A DNA stretch of 64,000 bases from Clostridium sp. CAG:452 (GCA_000434035.1 FR893524.1:10050-74049), one strand, 5' to 3'. Shown: positions 10,782 to 21,690, numbered from the stretch's first letter. The notes: generated by a model not told the origin, from the letters alone. Program-made: numbers and translations.

Positions 10782-10807
10782 AAAAGGACGCATAATGCGT
10801 CCTTTTT
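10782..10807 (+). terminator. Terminator after spoIVA
   Basis: Perfect palindrome AAAAGGACGCAT / ATGCGTCCTTTT. Confidence 0.9.
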
Positions 10808-10810
10808 ATA

Positions 10811-10920
10811 AATTGGAATTTGTTTAGTTCCGGGTGAATTCAGGACAGTCCCAAAAATCCCCAGGTTTGGTGATTTTGAGGGACAGTCCCTAGAATTCCC
10901 CCTCACACAAATTGCAATTT
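10811..10920 (-). repeat. REP-like 110-bp element, copy 1
   Basis: Contains two GGACAGTCC/GGACTGTCC 9-mers, two GAATTC hexamers, and imperfect inverted ends AATTGGAATTT / AAATTGCAATTT. Copy 2 (16433-16542) and copy 3 (61317-61401, lacking one end) lie in the opposite orientation. No gene inside. Such elements are often moved by IS200-type REP transposases; none is in the window. Confidence 0.85.
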
Positions 10921-10960
10921 GTAAAAATATAGAAATAATAAAAAACGGTAGCAATTTTTC

Positions 10961-10989
10961 TTGCAAATTATATAAAACAATAATATAAT
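10961..10989 (+). promoter_or_regulatory. Promoter of nadE
   Basis: TTGCAA (10961-10966), 17-bp spacer, TATAAT (10984-10989). Confidence 0.75.
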
Positions 10990-11019
10990 AAATGCAACAA
11001 TATAGGAAAGGAAACTAAT

Positions 11020-12939
11020 ATGTTAAAAGAACAAGGATTTGTAAGAGTAGGAGCTGTAGTTCCAAAATTAAAAGTAGCAGATACAGAGTTTAATTGTAAT
11101 GAAATAATAAAACAAATAGAGGTTGCAAGTAATAATAAAATTCAAATAGCAGTATTTCCAGAACTATGTGTTACAGGTTATACTTGCCAAGATTTATTTG
11201 AACAAGACACCTTACTAGAAGAAGCAGAAAAGGCACTAAATAAAATTTTAGATTATACAAATAATTTAGATATTATTTGTATAATTGGTATGCCAATAAA
11301 AGCAGAAAATCAATTATTTAATACAGCAGTTGTAATTCAAAAAGGTAAAATACTTGGAATAGTTCCAAAAACTTTTATTCCAAACTACGGCGAATTCTAT
11401 GAAAAAAGATGGTTTGCATCTAGTAAAAATGCAAATAAAAAAGAAATAGAAATATTAGATCAAAAAGTTCCTTTTGGAATAGATTTACTATTTAAAGATA
11501 AAGAAAACAATGAAATTTGTTTCGGAATAGAAATATGTGAAGATATATGGGCAGTAGAACCACCAAGTAATAAATTGGCACTACTTGGAGCAAATATTAT
11601 ATTCAATTTATCTGCAAGTAATGAAGTTATAGGCAAAAAAGAGTATAGAAGAGAATTAGTAAAAATGCAATCAGCAAAAACAATATCAGGATATGTATAT
11701 TGCTCTAGTGGTGTGAATGAATCAACTTCAGATGTAGTATTTTCTGGAGAAAGTATGATTTTTGAAAACGGTTCTTGCTTAACAAATAACCAAAGATTTG
11801 ACTTTGAAAGTAATATGATTTTTACAGAAATAGATACAAAAAGACTTGCAAATGATAGAAGAAAAAATATCAGCTTTATGGGAAATCCGGTAGATTTAGA
11901 ATATAGAGAAATAAAAATAAATATACCAGATAATATAGAAAATTTAACAAGAGAATATAGTAAAACTCCATTTGTTCCGGAGGATAAAAAAAAAATAAGT
12001 GAAATTTGTGAAGAAATTTTAAATATACAAAGCTATGGTTTAGCTAAAAGATTATTACATACAAACATTAATAAAACAATAATTGGAATATCAGGTGGAT
12101 TAGATTCAGCACTTGCTTTTTTGGTAATAATTAAAGCATATGAAGTATTAAATCTTCCAAAAGAAAATATAATAGCAATAACAATGCCAGGATTTGGAAC
12201 AACTTCTAGAACACATAAGAATTCTATAAAGCTTATAAATGAGTATGGAGCAACATTTAGAGAAATAAATATAACTAAAAGTTCTTTGCAGCACTTTGAA
12301 GATATAGGACATGACAAGAAAATGAAGGATATAACTTATGAAAATGCTCAAGCAAGAGAAAGAACAAAAATACTAATGGATATTGCAAATGAAGAAAATG
12401 GAATAGTTGTTGGAACAGGTGATTTATCAGAGTTAGCTCTTGGATGGTGTACATATAATGGTGACCACATGAGTATGTATTCTGTAAATGCAAGCATTCC
12501 AAAAACACTAGTAGAATATATAATAAAATGGGTTGCAGACAATAGTAAGGAAGAGTATAAGAATATAATTAATGATATATTAGATACGCCAATATCACCA
12601 GAACTATTGCCACCAGATGAAAATGGCAATATAGAACAAAAAACAGAAGAACAGGTTGGACCATATATATTGCATGATTTCTTTTTATATCACTTTTTAA
12701 GATATGGAGCAGAACCTAAAAAAATATACATATTAGCGTGCAAAACATTTAAAAATGACTTTAAAAAAGAAGACATAAAGCATTGGTTACAGGTTTTTAT
12801 AAAAAGATTTTTTACACAGCAATTTAAAAGAAACTGTATGCCAGATGGACCAAAAGTAGGAACAGTAAGCTTATCTCCAAGAGGAGATTTAAGAATGCCA
12901 AGTGATGCAAGTTATAATATTTGGTTAAATAATTTTTAA
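11020..12939 (+). CDS. nadE: Glutamine-dependent NAD+ synthetase
   Basis: Last step of NAD synthesis: amidates deamido-NAD using ammonia channelled from glutamine. The 639-aa protein is of the two-domain type. Residues 1-290 are a nitrilase-like glutaminase with Glu in FPELCVTGY, Lys in VPKTFIPNYGEFYE and the nucleophile Cys in FGIEICEDIW. Residues about 320-639 are the synthetase with the PP-loop GISGGLDSALAF, a GTGDLSELALGWCTYNGDHM loop region and a C-terminal SPRGDLRMP segment. Followed 19 bp later by the PNP gene, probably cotranscribed. Confidence 0.96.
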   Translation: MLKEQGFVRVGAVVPKLKVADTEFNCNEIIKQIEVASNNKIQIAVFPELCVTGYTCQDLFEQDTLLEEAEKALNKILDYTNNLDIICIIGMPIKAENQLFNTAVVIQKGKILGIVPKTFIPNYGEFYEKRWFASSKNANKKEIEILDQKVPFGIDLLFKDKENNEICFGIEICEDIWAVEPPSNKLALLGANIIFNLSASNEVIGKKEYRRELVKMQSAKTISGYVYCSSGVNESTSDVVFSGESMIFENGSCLTNNQRFDFESNMIFTEIDTKRLANDRRKNISFMGNPVDLEYREIKINIPDNIENLTREYSKTPFVPEDKKKISEICEEILNIQSYGLAKRLLHTNINKTIIGISGGLDSALAFLVIIKAYEVLNLPKENIIAITMPGFGTTSRTHKNSIKLINEYGATFREINITKSSLQHFEDIGHDKKMKDITYENAQARERTKILMDIANEENGIVVGTGDLSELALGWCTYNGDHMSMYSVNASIPKTLVEYIIKWVADNSKEEYKNIINDILDTPISPELLPPDENGNIEQKTEEQVGPYILHDFFLYHFLRYGAEPKKIYILACKTFKNDFKKEDIKHWLQVFIKRFFTQQFKRNCMPDGPKVGTVSLSPRGDLRMPSDASYNIWLNNF

Positions 12940-12958
12940 TATATTTGGAGGGAATAAT

Positions 12959-13780
12959 ATGTTTAATTATGAAGATTATGAAAAATCAGCAGAGTATATC
13001 AAGGGAAAAATTAAAGGTAAAAATCCTAAAATAGCAATAGTGTTAGGATCTGGATTAGGAGGATTAGCAAAAGAAATAAAAAATGAAACAGTAATAAAAT
13101 ATAAAGATATACCTAATTTTCCAGTTTCAACAGTAGAAGGACATGCAGGAGAATTAATAATCGGAGATTTGAATGGAACAGAAGTAATTGCAATGAACGG
13201 AAGATTTCATTATTATGAAGGATATGAAGTAGCACATACTGCATATCCAATTAGAGTATTTTCTTTATTAGGAATAGAAGATATTATACTTACAAATGCA
13301 GCAGGAGGAATAAATACAGATATAGAGCAAGGAAGTCTTATGATTATAAATGACCATTTAAGCTTTTTTGCAGAATCAGTATTAAGAGGAAAAAATGAAG
13401 ACAAATTTGGAGTTCGTTTCCCAGATATGTCTGAAGTATATAGTAAAGAACTGATTGAAAAATTAAGACCAATTATGTTAGAAAAGATGGGAAGATGTTA
13501 TGAAGGTGTATATGCATATATGAAAGGACCTTGTTATGAAACACCAGCAGAAATAAGAGCACTAAGAATATTAGGAGCAGATGCGGTAGGAATGTCAACA
13601 GTTCCAGAAGCAATAACTGCAAGACATTGCGGAATAAATGTAATAGCAGTCTCATGCATTACCAATATGGCAGCAGGAATTATAAAAAAGGAACTTTCTC
13701 ATGAAGAAGTAAAAGAAACAGCTCAAAGAGTAGAAAAGAAATTTGTAGAAACAATAAAAGAATTTGTGACAAAAATATAA
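12959..13780 (+). CDS. punA: Purine nucleoside phosphorylase
   Basis: Splits inosine and guanosine with phosphate for purine salvage. The 273-aa protein is of the trimeric PNP-I family: phosphate loop VLGSGLGGL, then NFPVSTVEGHAGELI, GRFHYYEGY, TNAAGGI, the purine pocket with Glu in MKGPCYETPAEIR, MSTVPEAI, and SCITNMAAGI. RBS GGAGGG. Downstream of nadE and 16 bp upstream of pgsA, so likely part of one transcript of unrelated housekeeping genes. Confidence 0.95.
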   Translation: MFNYEDYEKSAEYIKGKIKGKNPKIAIVLGSGLGGLAKEIKNETVIKYKDIPNFPVSTVEGHAGELIIGDLNGTEVIAMNGRFHYYEGYEVAHTAYPIRVFSLLGIEDIILTNAAGGINTDIEQGSLMIINDHLSFFAESVLRGKNEDKFGVRFPDMSEVYSKELIEKLRPIMLEKMGRCYEGVYAYMKGPCYETPAEIRALRILGADAVGMSTVPEAITARHCGINVIAVSCITNMAAGIIKKELSHEEVKETAQRVEKKFVETIKEFVTKI

Positions 13781-13796
13781 TTGGAGTGAAGAGATT

Positions 13797-14399
13797 ATGA
13801 ATTTACCAAATAAATTAACAATATTTAGAATTTTACTAGTACCAGTAATGGTAATAATCCCATACTTAAATATAAGTGGAACATTTTTAAATATATCGAT
13901 TGAATATTGGATAATGGGATTGATATTTGTAATTGCATCATATACAGATCATTTAGATGGAAAATTAGCAAGAAAAAACAATCAGATAACTGCATTTGGA
14001 AAATTTGCAGATCCATTAGCAGATAAAATATTAGTATTAGCAGCAATGCTAATATTTGTGGAAGCAAAAAGTTTACCAGCGTGGATACCAATTATAGTAT
14101 TATTTAGAGAATTTGTAGTATCGGGATACAGACTAATAGCTGTAGAAAAAGGTGGAGAAGTAATAGCAGCAAGTATTTGGGGAAAACTAAAAACAGTAAC
14201 ACAAATGATTGCAATAATATTAATGTTTATAAATATTAATAATACAAACATATTTGGAGCATTTATAAGAGGAAATCTAACAGGAGCAGAGTTAATAATA
14301 AATATACTAGCAACAGTGTTTATGTTAATTTCTGTAATAGCAACAATCTTCTCAGGTTGGGACTATGTAAAAAATGGTAAAGAATTACTAAAAGATTAA
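13797..14399 (+). CDS. pgsA: CDP-diacylglycerol-glycerol-3-phosphate 3-phosphatidyltransferase
   Basis: Makes phosphatidylglycerol phosphate in the cytoplasmic membrane. The 200-aa protein has about five membrane helices and the CDP-alcohol phosphotransferase motif D-x2-D-G-x2-A-R-x8-G-x3-D-x3-D, seen as DHLDGKLARKNN followed by GKFADPLADK (about residues 47-76). Starts MNLPNKLTIFRILLVP, typical of PgsA. The stop codon directly abuts the 41-bp inverted repeat at 14400. Confidence 0.95.
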   Translation: MNLPNKLTIFRILLVPVMVIIPYLNISGTFLNISIEYWIMGLIFVIASYTDHLDGKLARKNNQITAFGKFADPLADKILVLAAMLIFVEAKSLPAWIPIIVLFREFVVSGYRLIAVEKGGEVIAASIWGKLKTVTQMIAIILMFININNTNIFGAFIRGNLTGAELIINILATVFMLISVIATIFSGWDYVKNGKELLKD

Positions 14400-14440
14400 A
14401 AATTGGTGAAAAAGGGGTCAGACCCCTTTTTCACCAATTT
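14400..14440. repeat. Perfect 20-bp inverted repeat
   Basis: AAATTGGTGAAAAAGGGGTC, one A, then its exact reverse complement. It fills almost the whole pgsA-ligA gap. It could act as a bidirectional terminator (a run of five Ts is inside the stem) or be a short palindromic mobile element; its GGGGTC-A-GACCCC core resembles REP elements. Confidence 0.9.
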
Positions 14441-14458
14441 AACAGAGGAGGAACTTAA

Positions 14459-16542
<2,084 letters not shown>

Positions 16543-16557
16543 TATAAAGGAGATAAA

Positions 16558-16797
16558 ATGAATAAAGACTATAGTTTTGAACAATTATGGAAAGATTTAA
16601 ATGATGGTTATCAAATATATTACACATATATGGACACAAGATATTTGCTTAGCAAACTTACTAAAAACTGCTATTCAAAGGAAATAGTCAATTTTAGTGG
16701 AAAGGGACCACATCCCAAAACACAAATTATAACATTAAAATCTGTAAAAGAAATACATCCTTTTATGGAGAATATAGAGTATAAAATTCAAGCATAA
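16558..16797 (+). CDS. Small protein of unknown function (79 aa)
   Basis: Starts MNKDYSFEQLWKDLNDGYQ, ends NIEYKIQA. The reading frame is open further upstream only because the repeat happens to lack stops; ATG 16558 with AAAGGAGATAAA is the real start. Soluble, aromatic-rich (YQIYYTYMDTRYLL), no recognised motif. It lies 10 bp upstream of the UDP-sugar pyrophosphorylase gene, so the two are probably expressed together. Confidence 0.7.
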   Translation: MNKDYSFEQLWKDLNDGYQIYYTYMDTRYLLSKLTKNCYSKEIVNFSGKGPHPKTQIITLKSVKEIHPFMENIEYKIQA

Positions 16798-16807
16798 GGA
16801 GTTTCTT

Positions 16808-17998
16808 ATGAATATTTTAGAAAAATATAATCAAGAACAACTTGAAAGATTTTATCAGGATTTAAATAAAACAGAACAAAGCAAGCTACAAAAAGAAATA
16901 GAAAATATTGATTTTGAACAAATAAATAGCCTGTATATAAACTCAAAAAAAGACGAGATTATTGAATTAAAAGAAATAGAGCCAATTAAATATTATATAA
17001 AAAAGAAATTAAGTAAAAGTATAATAGAAGAATATTCAAACCTAGCAAAAGAAATCTTGAGAAAAAATAAATTATGTGTTATTACAATGGCAGGAGGACA
17101 GGGAAGCAGATTAGGAGTAAATGGGCCCAAAGGAATGTTTAAATTAAATATAGATGGAAAACTAAAAAGCTTTTTTGAAATAAACTGTGAAAAACTTATT
17201 AAAGCAAATAAACAATATAATATAGAAATATTATGGCTTATAATGACTAGCAAAGAAAATGATTTACAAACACAAGAATTCTTTAGAAACAATAACTATT
17301 TTGGATACCCTAAGAATAGAATAATATTCTTTACACAAAATGAAATTCCAGTTTTGGATTTAAATGGAAAGATTCTGCTAGAAGAAAAGCAAAAAATAAA
17401 AAAAGCAGCAAATGGAAATGGAGATGTTTTTGAGGCTTTAAGTAAAAATAATATTATAAATAAACTGGATGATGAAGGCATAGAATACATATCATTTATG
17501 GGAATAGATAACATTTTGGCAAATCCAATTGATTATATTTTTTTAGGGATGATGGCTTATAAGAAATATCAAGTGGCTTCGAAATCCATTTTTAAAGAAA
17601 ATGCTATGGAGAAATCTGCAGTCTTTTGCAAAAGAAAAAACAGGCCATATATATTAGGATATGACAAAATTTCGAAAGAATTGTCAGAAGAAAAAGCAAA
17701 GAATGGTGAATTTCTATATAGAGACTGTAATGTTTTGGCACATCTTATGACACTAAAAGCAGTAAAAAAAGTTATACAAAAGGACCTACCATATCATAGG
17801 GTATTTAGAAAAACTAATGCACTAAATCAAAAGGGAGAAAGCGTAATACAAGATAGCTTTAAATTTGAAAAATTTATATTTGATGCCTTCTCATATTTTG
17901 AAGATATGTTAGTTTTGAGAATAGAAAAAGACGAATTTGCTCCAATTAAAAATAAAGCAGATATAGAATTTGCTATAAAAGAATATAATAAAAAATAA
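16808..17998 (+). CDS. UDP-sugar pyrophosphorylase, UAP1/UGP family
   Basis: Transfers UMP from UTP to a sugar 1-phosphate. The 396-aa protein has the eukaryotic-like UDPGP nucleotidyltransferase motif ITMAGGQGSRLGVNGPKG (about residue 95-112), which binds UTP, and downstream FMGIDNIL, DRDC-like RDCNVLAH and sugar-site residues. This fits UDP-N-acetylglucosamine (or UDP-glucose) pyrophosphorylase, distinct from GlmU and GalU. The sugar specificity cannot be read from the sequence. Confidence 0.88.
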   Translation: MNILEKYNQEQLERFYQDLNKTEQSKLQKEIENIDFEQINSLYINSKKDEIIELKEIEPIKYYIKKKLSKSIIEEYSNLAKEILRKNKLCVITMAGGQGSRLGVNGPKGMFKLNIDGKLKSFFEINCEKLIKANKQYNIEILWLIMTSKENDLQTQEFFRNNNYFGYPKNRIIFFTQNEIPVLDLNGKILLEEKQKIKKAANGNGDVFEALSKNNIINKLDDEGIEYISFMGIDNILANPIDYIFLGMMAYKKYQVASKSIFKENAMEKSAVFCKRKNRPYILGYDKISKELSEEKAKNGEFLYRDCNVLAHLMTLKAVKKVIQKDLPYHRVFRKTNALNQKGESVIQDSFKFEKFIFDAFSYFEDMLVLRIEKDEFAPIKNKADIEFAIKEYNKK

Positions 17999-18014
17999 AA
18001 ATGTTTTGAAACTA

Positions 18015-18043
18015 TTGACTTTACTACGTTTAGTTAATATAAT
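18015..18043 (+). promoter_or_regulatory. Promoter of sigH
   Basis: TTGACT (18015-18020), 17-bp spacer, TATAAT (18038-18043). Transcription would begin near 18050, which rules out the possible upstream start at 18006. Confidence 0.8.
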
Positions 18044-18083
18044 AAGGTCAAATTCAATTGATGATGGAGGCAAAAGTAAACAA

Positions 18084-18732
18084 ATGGCACAAGGTAAATT
18101 AGCATATTCATTTGATGACAATTTAAACAATAAAACTGATGAACAATTAGTAACTTTTGCAAAAGAAGGAAATGAGAAGGCACTAGAATACTTATTTGAA
18201 AGATACAAAAACCTTGTTAATATGAAGGTAAGTAAGTATTTTATTGTTGGTGCAGAAAAAGAGGATATAGTACAAGAAGCAATGATAGGATTGTATAAAG
18301 CTGTAAAAAATTTTGAAGTGGACAAGCAGAATTCTTTTAAATCATTTGCTAATTTGTGCATAGAAAGACAGTTGATTACAGCAATAAAAACTTCAAACAG
18401 ACAAAAGCATATACCTCTCAATTCTTCATTATCCTTAAACACTTCAGTATATGAAAATGATGATGATACTTCATTAATAGAATGTTTTAATTCTAAAACA
18501 GTTGAAGATCCATTAGACACTATAACAAAAAAAGAATATTACAAAAAAGTAGGAACAAAAATAGATGAGCATTTGAGCGATTTTGAAAAACAAGTTTTAG
18601 GAAGATTTGTAAAACGGAGAAAGCTATGTAACAATTGCAGAAAAACTTGACACACAAGTGAAATCGGTTGACAATGCAATACAGAGAATTAGAAAAAAAG
18701 CAATTAGAAATATAGTAGATGAGGAGGAATAA
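18084..18732 (+). CDS. sigH: RNA polymerase sigma-H factor, read through one +1 frameshift
   Basis: Sigma-70-family factor that starts sporulation and stationary-phase transcription. Two frames give one 215-aa protein (218 in B. subtilis): MAQGKLAYSFDDN, region 2 (YLFERYKNLVNMKVSKYF, EDIVQEAMIGLYKAV), linker, LSDFEKQVLGRFVK, skip C18615, then region 4 GESYVTIAEKLDTQVKSVDN-AIQRIRKK. The in-frame codon at the break is CGG; the +1 codon GGA is the conserved glycine of the Y-x-x-G-x-S-Y element. Without the shift a TGA ends the protein eleven codons on, losing the DNA-reading helix of region 4. Start chosen from the promoter at 18015-18043. Confidence 0.92.
18615..18617 (+). other. CGG +1 frameshift site (sigH)
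   Basis: Frame before: TTT GTA AAA CGG AGA AAG. Frame after: AAA, skip C, GGA GAA AGC TAT GTA ACA. A failed shift would give a sigma factor without the -35-binding helix. Confidence 0.75.
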
Positions 18733-18740
18733 TCCTCATC
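18718..18740 (+). terminator. Hairpin formed by the last sigH codons
   Basis: GATGAGGA (last sense codons) pairs with TCCTCATC after the stop, loop seven bases. The T-run is weak, so this may be a weak terminator or processing site just before tRNA-Thr. Confidence 0.5.
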
Positions 18741-18746
18741 TTATAT

Positions 18747-18822
18747 GCTTCTATAGCTCAGTAGGTAGAGCACTTGCGTGGTAAGCAAGAGGTCACCAGT
18801 TCGATTCTGGTTGGAAGCTCCA
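18747..18822 (+). tRNA. tRNA-Thr (anticodon GGT)
   Basis: Full cloverleaf: acceptor GCTTCTA/TGGAAGC, D arm GCTC...GAGC, anticodon stem CTTGC/GCAAG with loop GTGGTAA, T arm ACCAG-TTCGATT-CTGGT, discriminator T and encoded CCA. Reads ACC and ACT. Confidence 0.95.
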
Positions 18823-18883
18823 AAATAAAAGAAGTGTATATCATTTCCAAATTATCAGAACTAATATGCACTCCTTTTGGCTG

Positions 18884-19030
18884 TTATTTGGTAGGTTTAG
18901 CTGCCGAAACTAAAAAGTTCGGTAGGGCTTTGCTAGAATCATTTGGCACTGCTTTAGGTGTTTTCCAAAAAACTTCTGTACTACACCAAACAGGTGTTAA
19001 ACGATACTGCAAATCTGAATAAACCGGCAT
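18884..19030 (-). CDS. Small protein of unknown function (48 aa)
   Basis: Reverse-strand gene starting MPVYSDLQYRLTPVWCSTEV and ending VSAAKPTK. Supported by AAAGGAG seven bases before ATG (complement of 19028-19030) and a TATAAT box further upstream (complement of about 19063-19068). The overlapping + frame from 18774 runs out of the tRNA and has no ribosome-binding site. Two Trp and one Cys; no membrane segment; family unknown. Divergent from ychF. Confidence 0.6.
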   Translation of the reverse strand: MPVYSDLQYRLTPVWCSTEVFWKTPKAVPNDSSKALPNFLVSAAKPTK

Positions 19031-19112
19031 AATAACAACTCCTTTCAATATGTGATTAAAAAATATTATATCATAAAAAAACAAAAAAATCAAAAAACGA
19101 AGAGGGATTAGT

Positions 19113-20204
19113 ATGAAAATAGGAATAGTAGGTTTACCAAATGTAGGCAAAAGTACAATGTTTAATAGTATAACAAATGCAGGGGCAGAATGTGCAAACT
19201 ATCCATTCTGTACAATAGAACCAAATGTGGGCGTTGTACCAGTACCAGACGAAAGATTAGATGTTTTAGGAAAGATGTATAATACTCAAAAAATAACTCA
19301 TGCAATTGTAGAGTTTGTTGATATTGCTGGACTTGTAAAAGGAGCAAGTAAAGGAGAAGGACTTGGAAATAAATTTTTATCACATATTAGAGAGGTAGAC
19401 GCAATAGCACAAGTAGTAAGATGCTTTGAAGACCCCAACATTGTACACGTAGATGGAAGTATAAATCCAATTAGAGATATAGAAACAATTAACTTAGAAT
19501 TAATATTAGCAGATATAGAAACAGTAGAAAAAAGACTAGAAAAAGCAAAGAAAAATTTAAAAGCAGACAAAAAATATCAAGAAGAAATTGATTGTTTGGA
19601 AAAAATAAAAAAACATTTAGAAGAAGAAAAACCTGCAAGAACGCTAGAACTTAATGATGACGAAAAAGAAATTTTAAAAGATATGATGCTTCTTACAGCA
19701 AAGCCAATCTTATATATATGTAATGTATCAGAAGAACAATTGGCAAATGCAGAAAATGATGAAAATGTAAAAAAAGTTAAAGAATATGTAAAAAACGAAA
19801 ACAGTATAGCAATTCCACTTTGTGCAAAAATTGAAGAAGAGCTAACAAGTTTAGAAGAAGCAGATAAAAAAGAAATGCTAGAAGCATTAGGACTAAAAGA
19901 ATCTGGATTAGATAGAGTTATAAGAGAAAGCTATTCAGTGCTAGGTTTAATGTCATTTTTAACAGCAGGAGAGCCAGAAGTAAGGGCATGGACAATAAAA
20001 AAAGGAACAAAAGCACCAGTTGCAGCAGGAAAAATACATTCAGACATACAAAGAGGATTTATAAAAGCAGAAATAGTTTCTTATGATGACCTAATAAAAG
20101 AAGGCTCAATGAACGCAGCAAGAGAAAAAGGATTAATTAGATCAGAAGGAAAAGAATATATAATGCAAGAAGGAGACATTGTTCTATTTAAATTTAATGT
20201 TTAA
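19113..20204 (+). CDS. ychF: Redox-regulated ATPase YchF
   Basis: Obg-family P-loop protein that prefers ATP and associates with ribosomes. The 363-aa protein begins MKIGIVGLPNVGKSTMFNSI (G1), has FVDIAGLVKGASKGEGLGNKF (G3), a helical insert rich in Lys/Glu, NVSEEQLAN in place of the NKxD guanine motif, as expected for YchF, and a C-terminal TGS domain (SFLTAGEPEVRAW, GFIKAEIVSYDDL). Monocistronic on the + strand. Confidence 0.96.
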   Translation: MKIGIVGLPNVGKSTMFNSITNAGAECANYPFCTIEPNVGVVPVPDERLDVLGKMYNTQKITHAIVEFVDIAGLVKGASKGEGLGNKFLSHIREVDAIAQVVRCFEDPNIVHVDGSINPIRDIETINLELILADIETVEKRLEKAKKNLKADKKYQEEIDCLEKIKKHLEEEKPARTLELNDDEKEILKDMMLLTAKPILYICNVSEEQLANAENDENVKKVKEYVKNENSIAIPLCAKIEEELTSLEEADKKEMLEALGLKESGLDRVIRESYSVLGLMSFLTAGEPEVRAWTIKKGTKAPVAAGKIHSDIQRGFIKAEIVSYDDLIKEGSMNAAREKGLIRSEGKEYIMQEGDIVLFKFNV

Positions 20205-20265
20205 TAAAAAAATGTCGAAAAATAAATATTTTTTTAAAAAAAATTTAAAAAAAACCACAAAACTA

Positions 20266-20294
20266 TTGCAATAATTGAAAAAATGTAGTATAAA
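20266..20294 (+). promoter_or_regulatory. Promoter of the 116-aa membrane protein gene
   Basis: TTGCAA (20266-20271), 17-bp spacer, TATAAA (20289-20294). Confidence 0.65.
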
Positions 20295-20348
20295 TAATAG
20301 AGAATAATTTATAATAATATTATAATGTGATTAAAGGAGATAGAGATT

Positions 20349-20699
20349 ATGTCAAGAACAAAAGAAATATTAATAAGTTTATTAGCAATTATAGTTTTAA
20401 TTTTAGCAATAACAACAAATGTATTTGCAACATCAGCAGACGATTTACTTAATGCACTTGGAAACAATCAAAATAATAATACAGTTACACAGATACCATC
20501 AAAAGATAATAACAATACAAATAACAATACAAACAACAATAACAATAAATTAAATAACGTAGTTAACAACAAAGCAAATGTTTCAAATGCAACAGAACAT
20601 GCAGATGCAGGTGTTGATTACTCAATAGTATTTATAATAGCTGTATGTGGAGTTTCAGCAATATATGCTTACAAAAAAATAAGAGACTATAATGTATAG
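20349..20699 (+). CDS. Asn-rich membrane-anchored small protein (116 aa)
   Basis: N-terminal hydrophobic signal (residues 7-27, ending VFATSADDLL, a likely signal-peptidase site), a low-complexity linker of Asn with some Thr and Lys (about 36-75), and a C-terminal membrane helix (VDYSIVFIIAVCGVSAIYAY) followed by basic residues. This is the layout of a cell-surface protein held at both ends or anchored by the tail. No LPxTG motif. It converges on a sortase gene, so a functional link is possible but not shown. Confidence 0.75.
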   Translation: MSRTKEILISLLAIIVLILAITTNVFATSADDLLNALGNNQNNNTVTQIPSKDNNNTNNNTNNNNNKLNNVVNNKANVSNATEHADAGVDYSIVFIIAVCGVSAIYAYKKIRDYNV

Positions 20700-20721
20700 A
20701 ATTAAATAAATAAATGTTTTT

Positions 20722-20745
20722 AGAGCTGTTCTGCAGAACAGCTCT
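20722..20745. terminator. Bidirectional hairpin between convergent genes
   Basis: Perfect 24-bp palindrome AGAGCTGTTCTG/CAGAACAGCTCT; its right end overlaps the stop codon of the sortase gene. T-runs are poor on both sides. Confidence 0.65.
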
Positions 20746-21397
20746 ATTGTACGTTTAATTCCATTTCTTTGGCTTTTAAAATAAGCCTTTTTTTATTTAT
20801 GTTATTACAAGTAATTAAGGTTATTTCTTTATTCCCATTTGTTTCTTGAGAAGTACAACTCATGTCATTTTTTTCAATTTCATACATTTCATAAACTTTA
20901 TAATATACACACACGTTTGCTGGGGCATATATTTTTATAATGTCACCAACATCCAATAAAGAGAGTTTACTAAAAAAACGGTCATCATCAAAATTGTGCC
21001 CTGCAATACAAAGATTACCTACTTTATTTGGATCCGGACCGAAAAACTTGCAAGGTGAGATTTTAAGAAGCTCATCATTAGTTTTAGAAAGAATAGGATA
21101 TTCAATATTAATTTTATCAATTTGTATTATGCCAATTACATTAGCTTCATCAGAATTGTTTAATTTTACAACAGTATAATTTTGCTCATTTGAATACAAA
21201 CTATCTATATTAAAAGAATTAATTAAAGTAGAAGCAAATTTTTCTTGTTTTTTTGAATTGTATAGATATACAGAAAAATATGAAACAGTGGATATAAATA
21301 AAAACAAAGAAATATATAGTAAAAATTTAAAAGATTTAGAATTATTTTTAGAATTATTTTTTTCATTATTAATACCTGTATATAATATTTGATTCAT
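20744..21397 (-). CDS. Sortase family transpeptidase
   Basis: Membrane cysteine transpeptidase that joins surface proteins to the cell wall or builds pili. The 217-aa protein has one N-terminal membrane helix (FLLYISLFLFISTVSYFSV), catalytic His in LCIAGHNFDDDRFF, catalytic Cys in ITLITCNN and Arg in KKRLILKA. The spacing fits a class B/D-like sortase. No clear LPxTG substrate is adjacent; the only sorting-signal-like sequence in the window is the NPKTGD tail of a remnant near 36.8 kb. No good ribosome-binding site precedes the first ATG, so the exact start is uncertain. Confidence 0.88.
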   Translation of the reverse strand: MNQILYTGINNEKNNSKNNSKSFKFLLYISLFLFISTVSYFSVYLYNSKKQEKFASTLINSFNIDSLYSNEQNYTVVKLNNSDEANVIGIIQIDKINIEYPILSKTNDELLKISPCKFFGPDPNKVGNLCIAGHNFDDDRFFSKLSLLDVGDIIKIYAPANVCVYYKVYEMYEIEKNDMSCTSQETNGNKEITLITCNNINKKRLILKAKEMELNVQ

Positions 21398-21484
21398 AAT
21401 ATATTAGTGTATATAAATATAAAATAAATATACATAAAAAAGATTTACAGAAGAGTCTAAATATTTATTCACATCACGTCTAAC

Positions 21485-21690
21485 TTATAAGCTGGATATG
21501 GAAGTAGATGGAACCCTTACAAAAACTTGTGGATGCATTCAACCGTTTTATTATGAAGGCGAGTTATGGAGAAGCGGAGAAAATGGATTATTTCTTGTAG
21601 CTGGCTCTGAAGGAGATTAAACGTAGGAGGAGAAAAGAATTCATGGAATATGCCAGTCCGTCCAGTGATAACAGTTAAGATTAAATAAAA
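21485..21690 (+). pseudogene. Remnant of a surface or pilin-like protein
   Basis: Frame from 21485 reads KLDMEVDGTLTKTCGCIQPF and on to WRSGENGLFLVAGSEGD then TAA. A second frame just after reads GGEKNSWNMPVRPVITVKIK then TAA. The aromatic-rich body plus an R-P-V-I-x-V-type ending is what secreted pilin-like proteins of clostridia often show. No start codon or ribosome-binding site: gene debris. The rest of 21398-21484 is AT-rich with nothing recognisable. Confidence 0.5.

Noticed and set aside
18006..18083. Longer N-terminus for sigH
   Set aside because: A TTGACT-17-TATAAT promoter lies inside this stretch.
18774..19022. Open frame on the + strand beginning inside tRNA-Thr (82 codons)
   Set aside because: It starts within the tRNA and has no ribosome-binding site; the reverse-strand 48-aa gene over the same bases has one.
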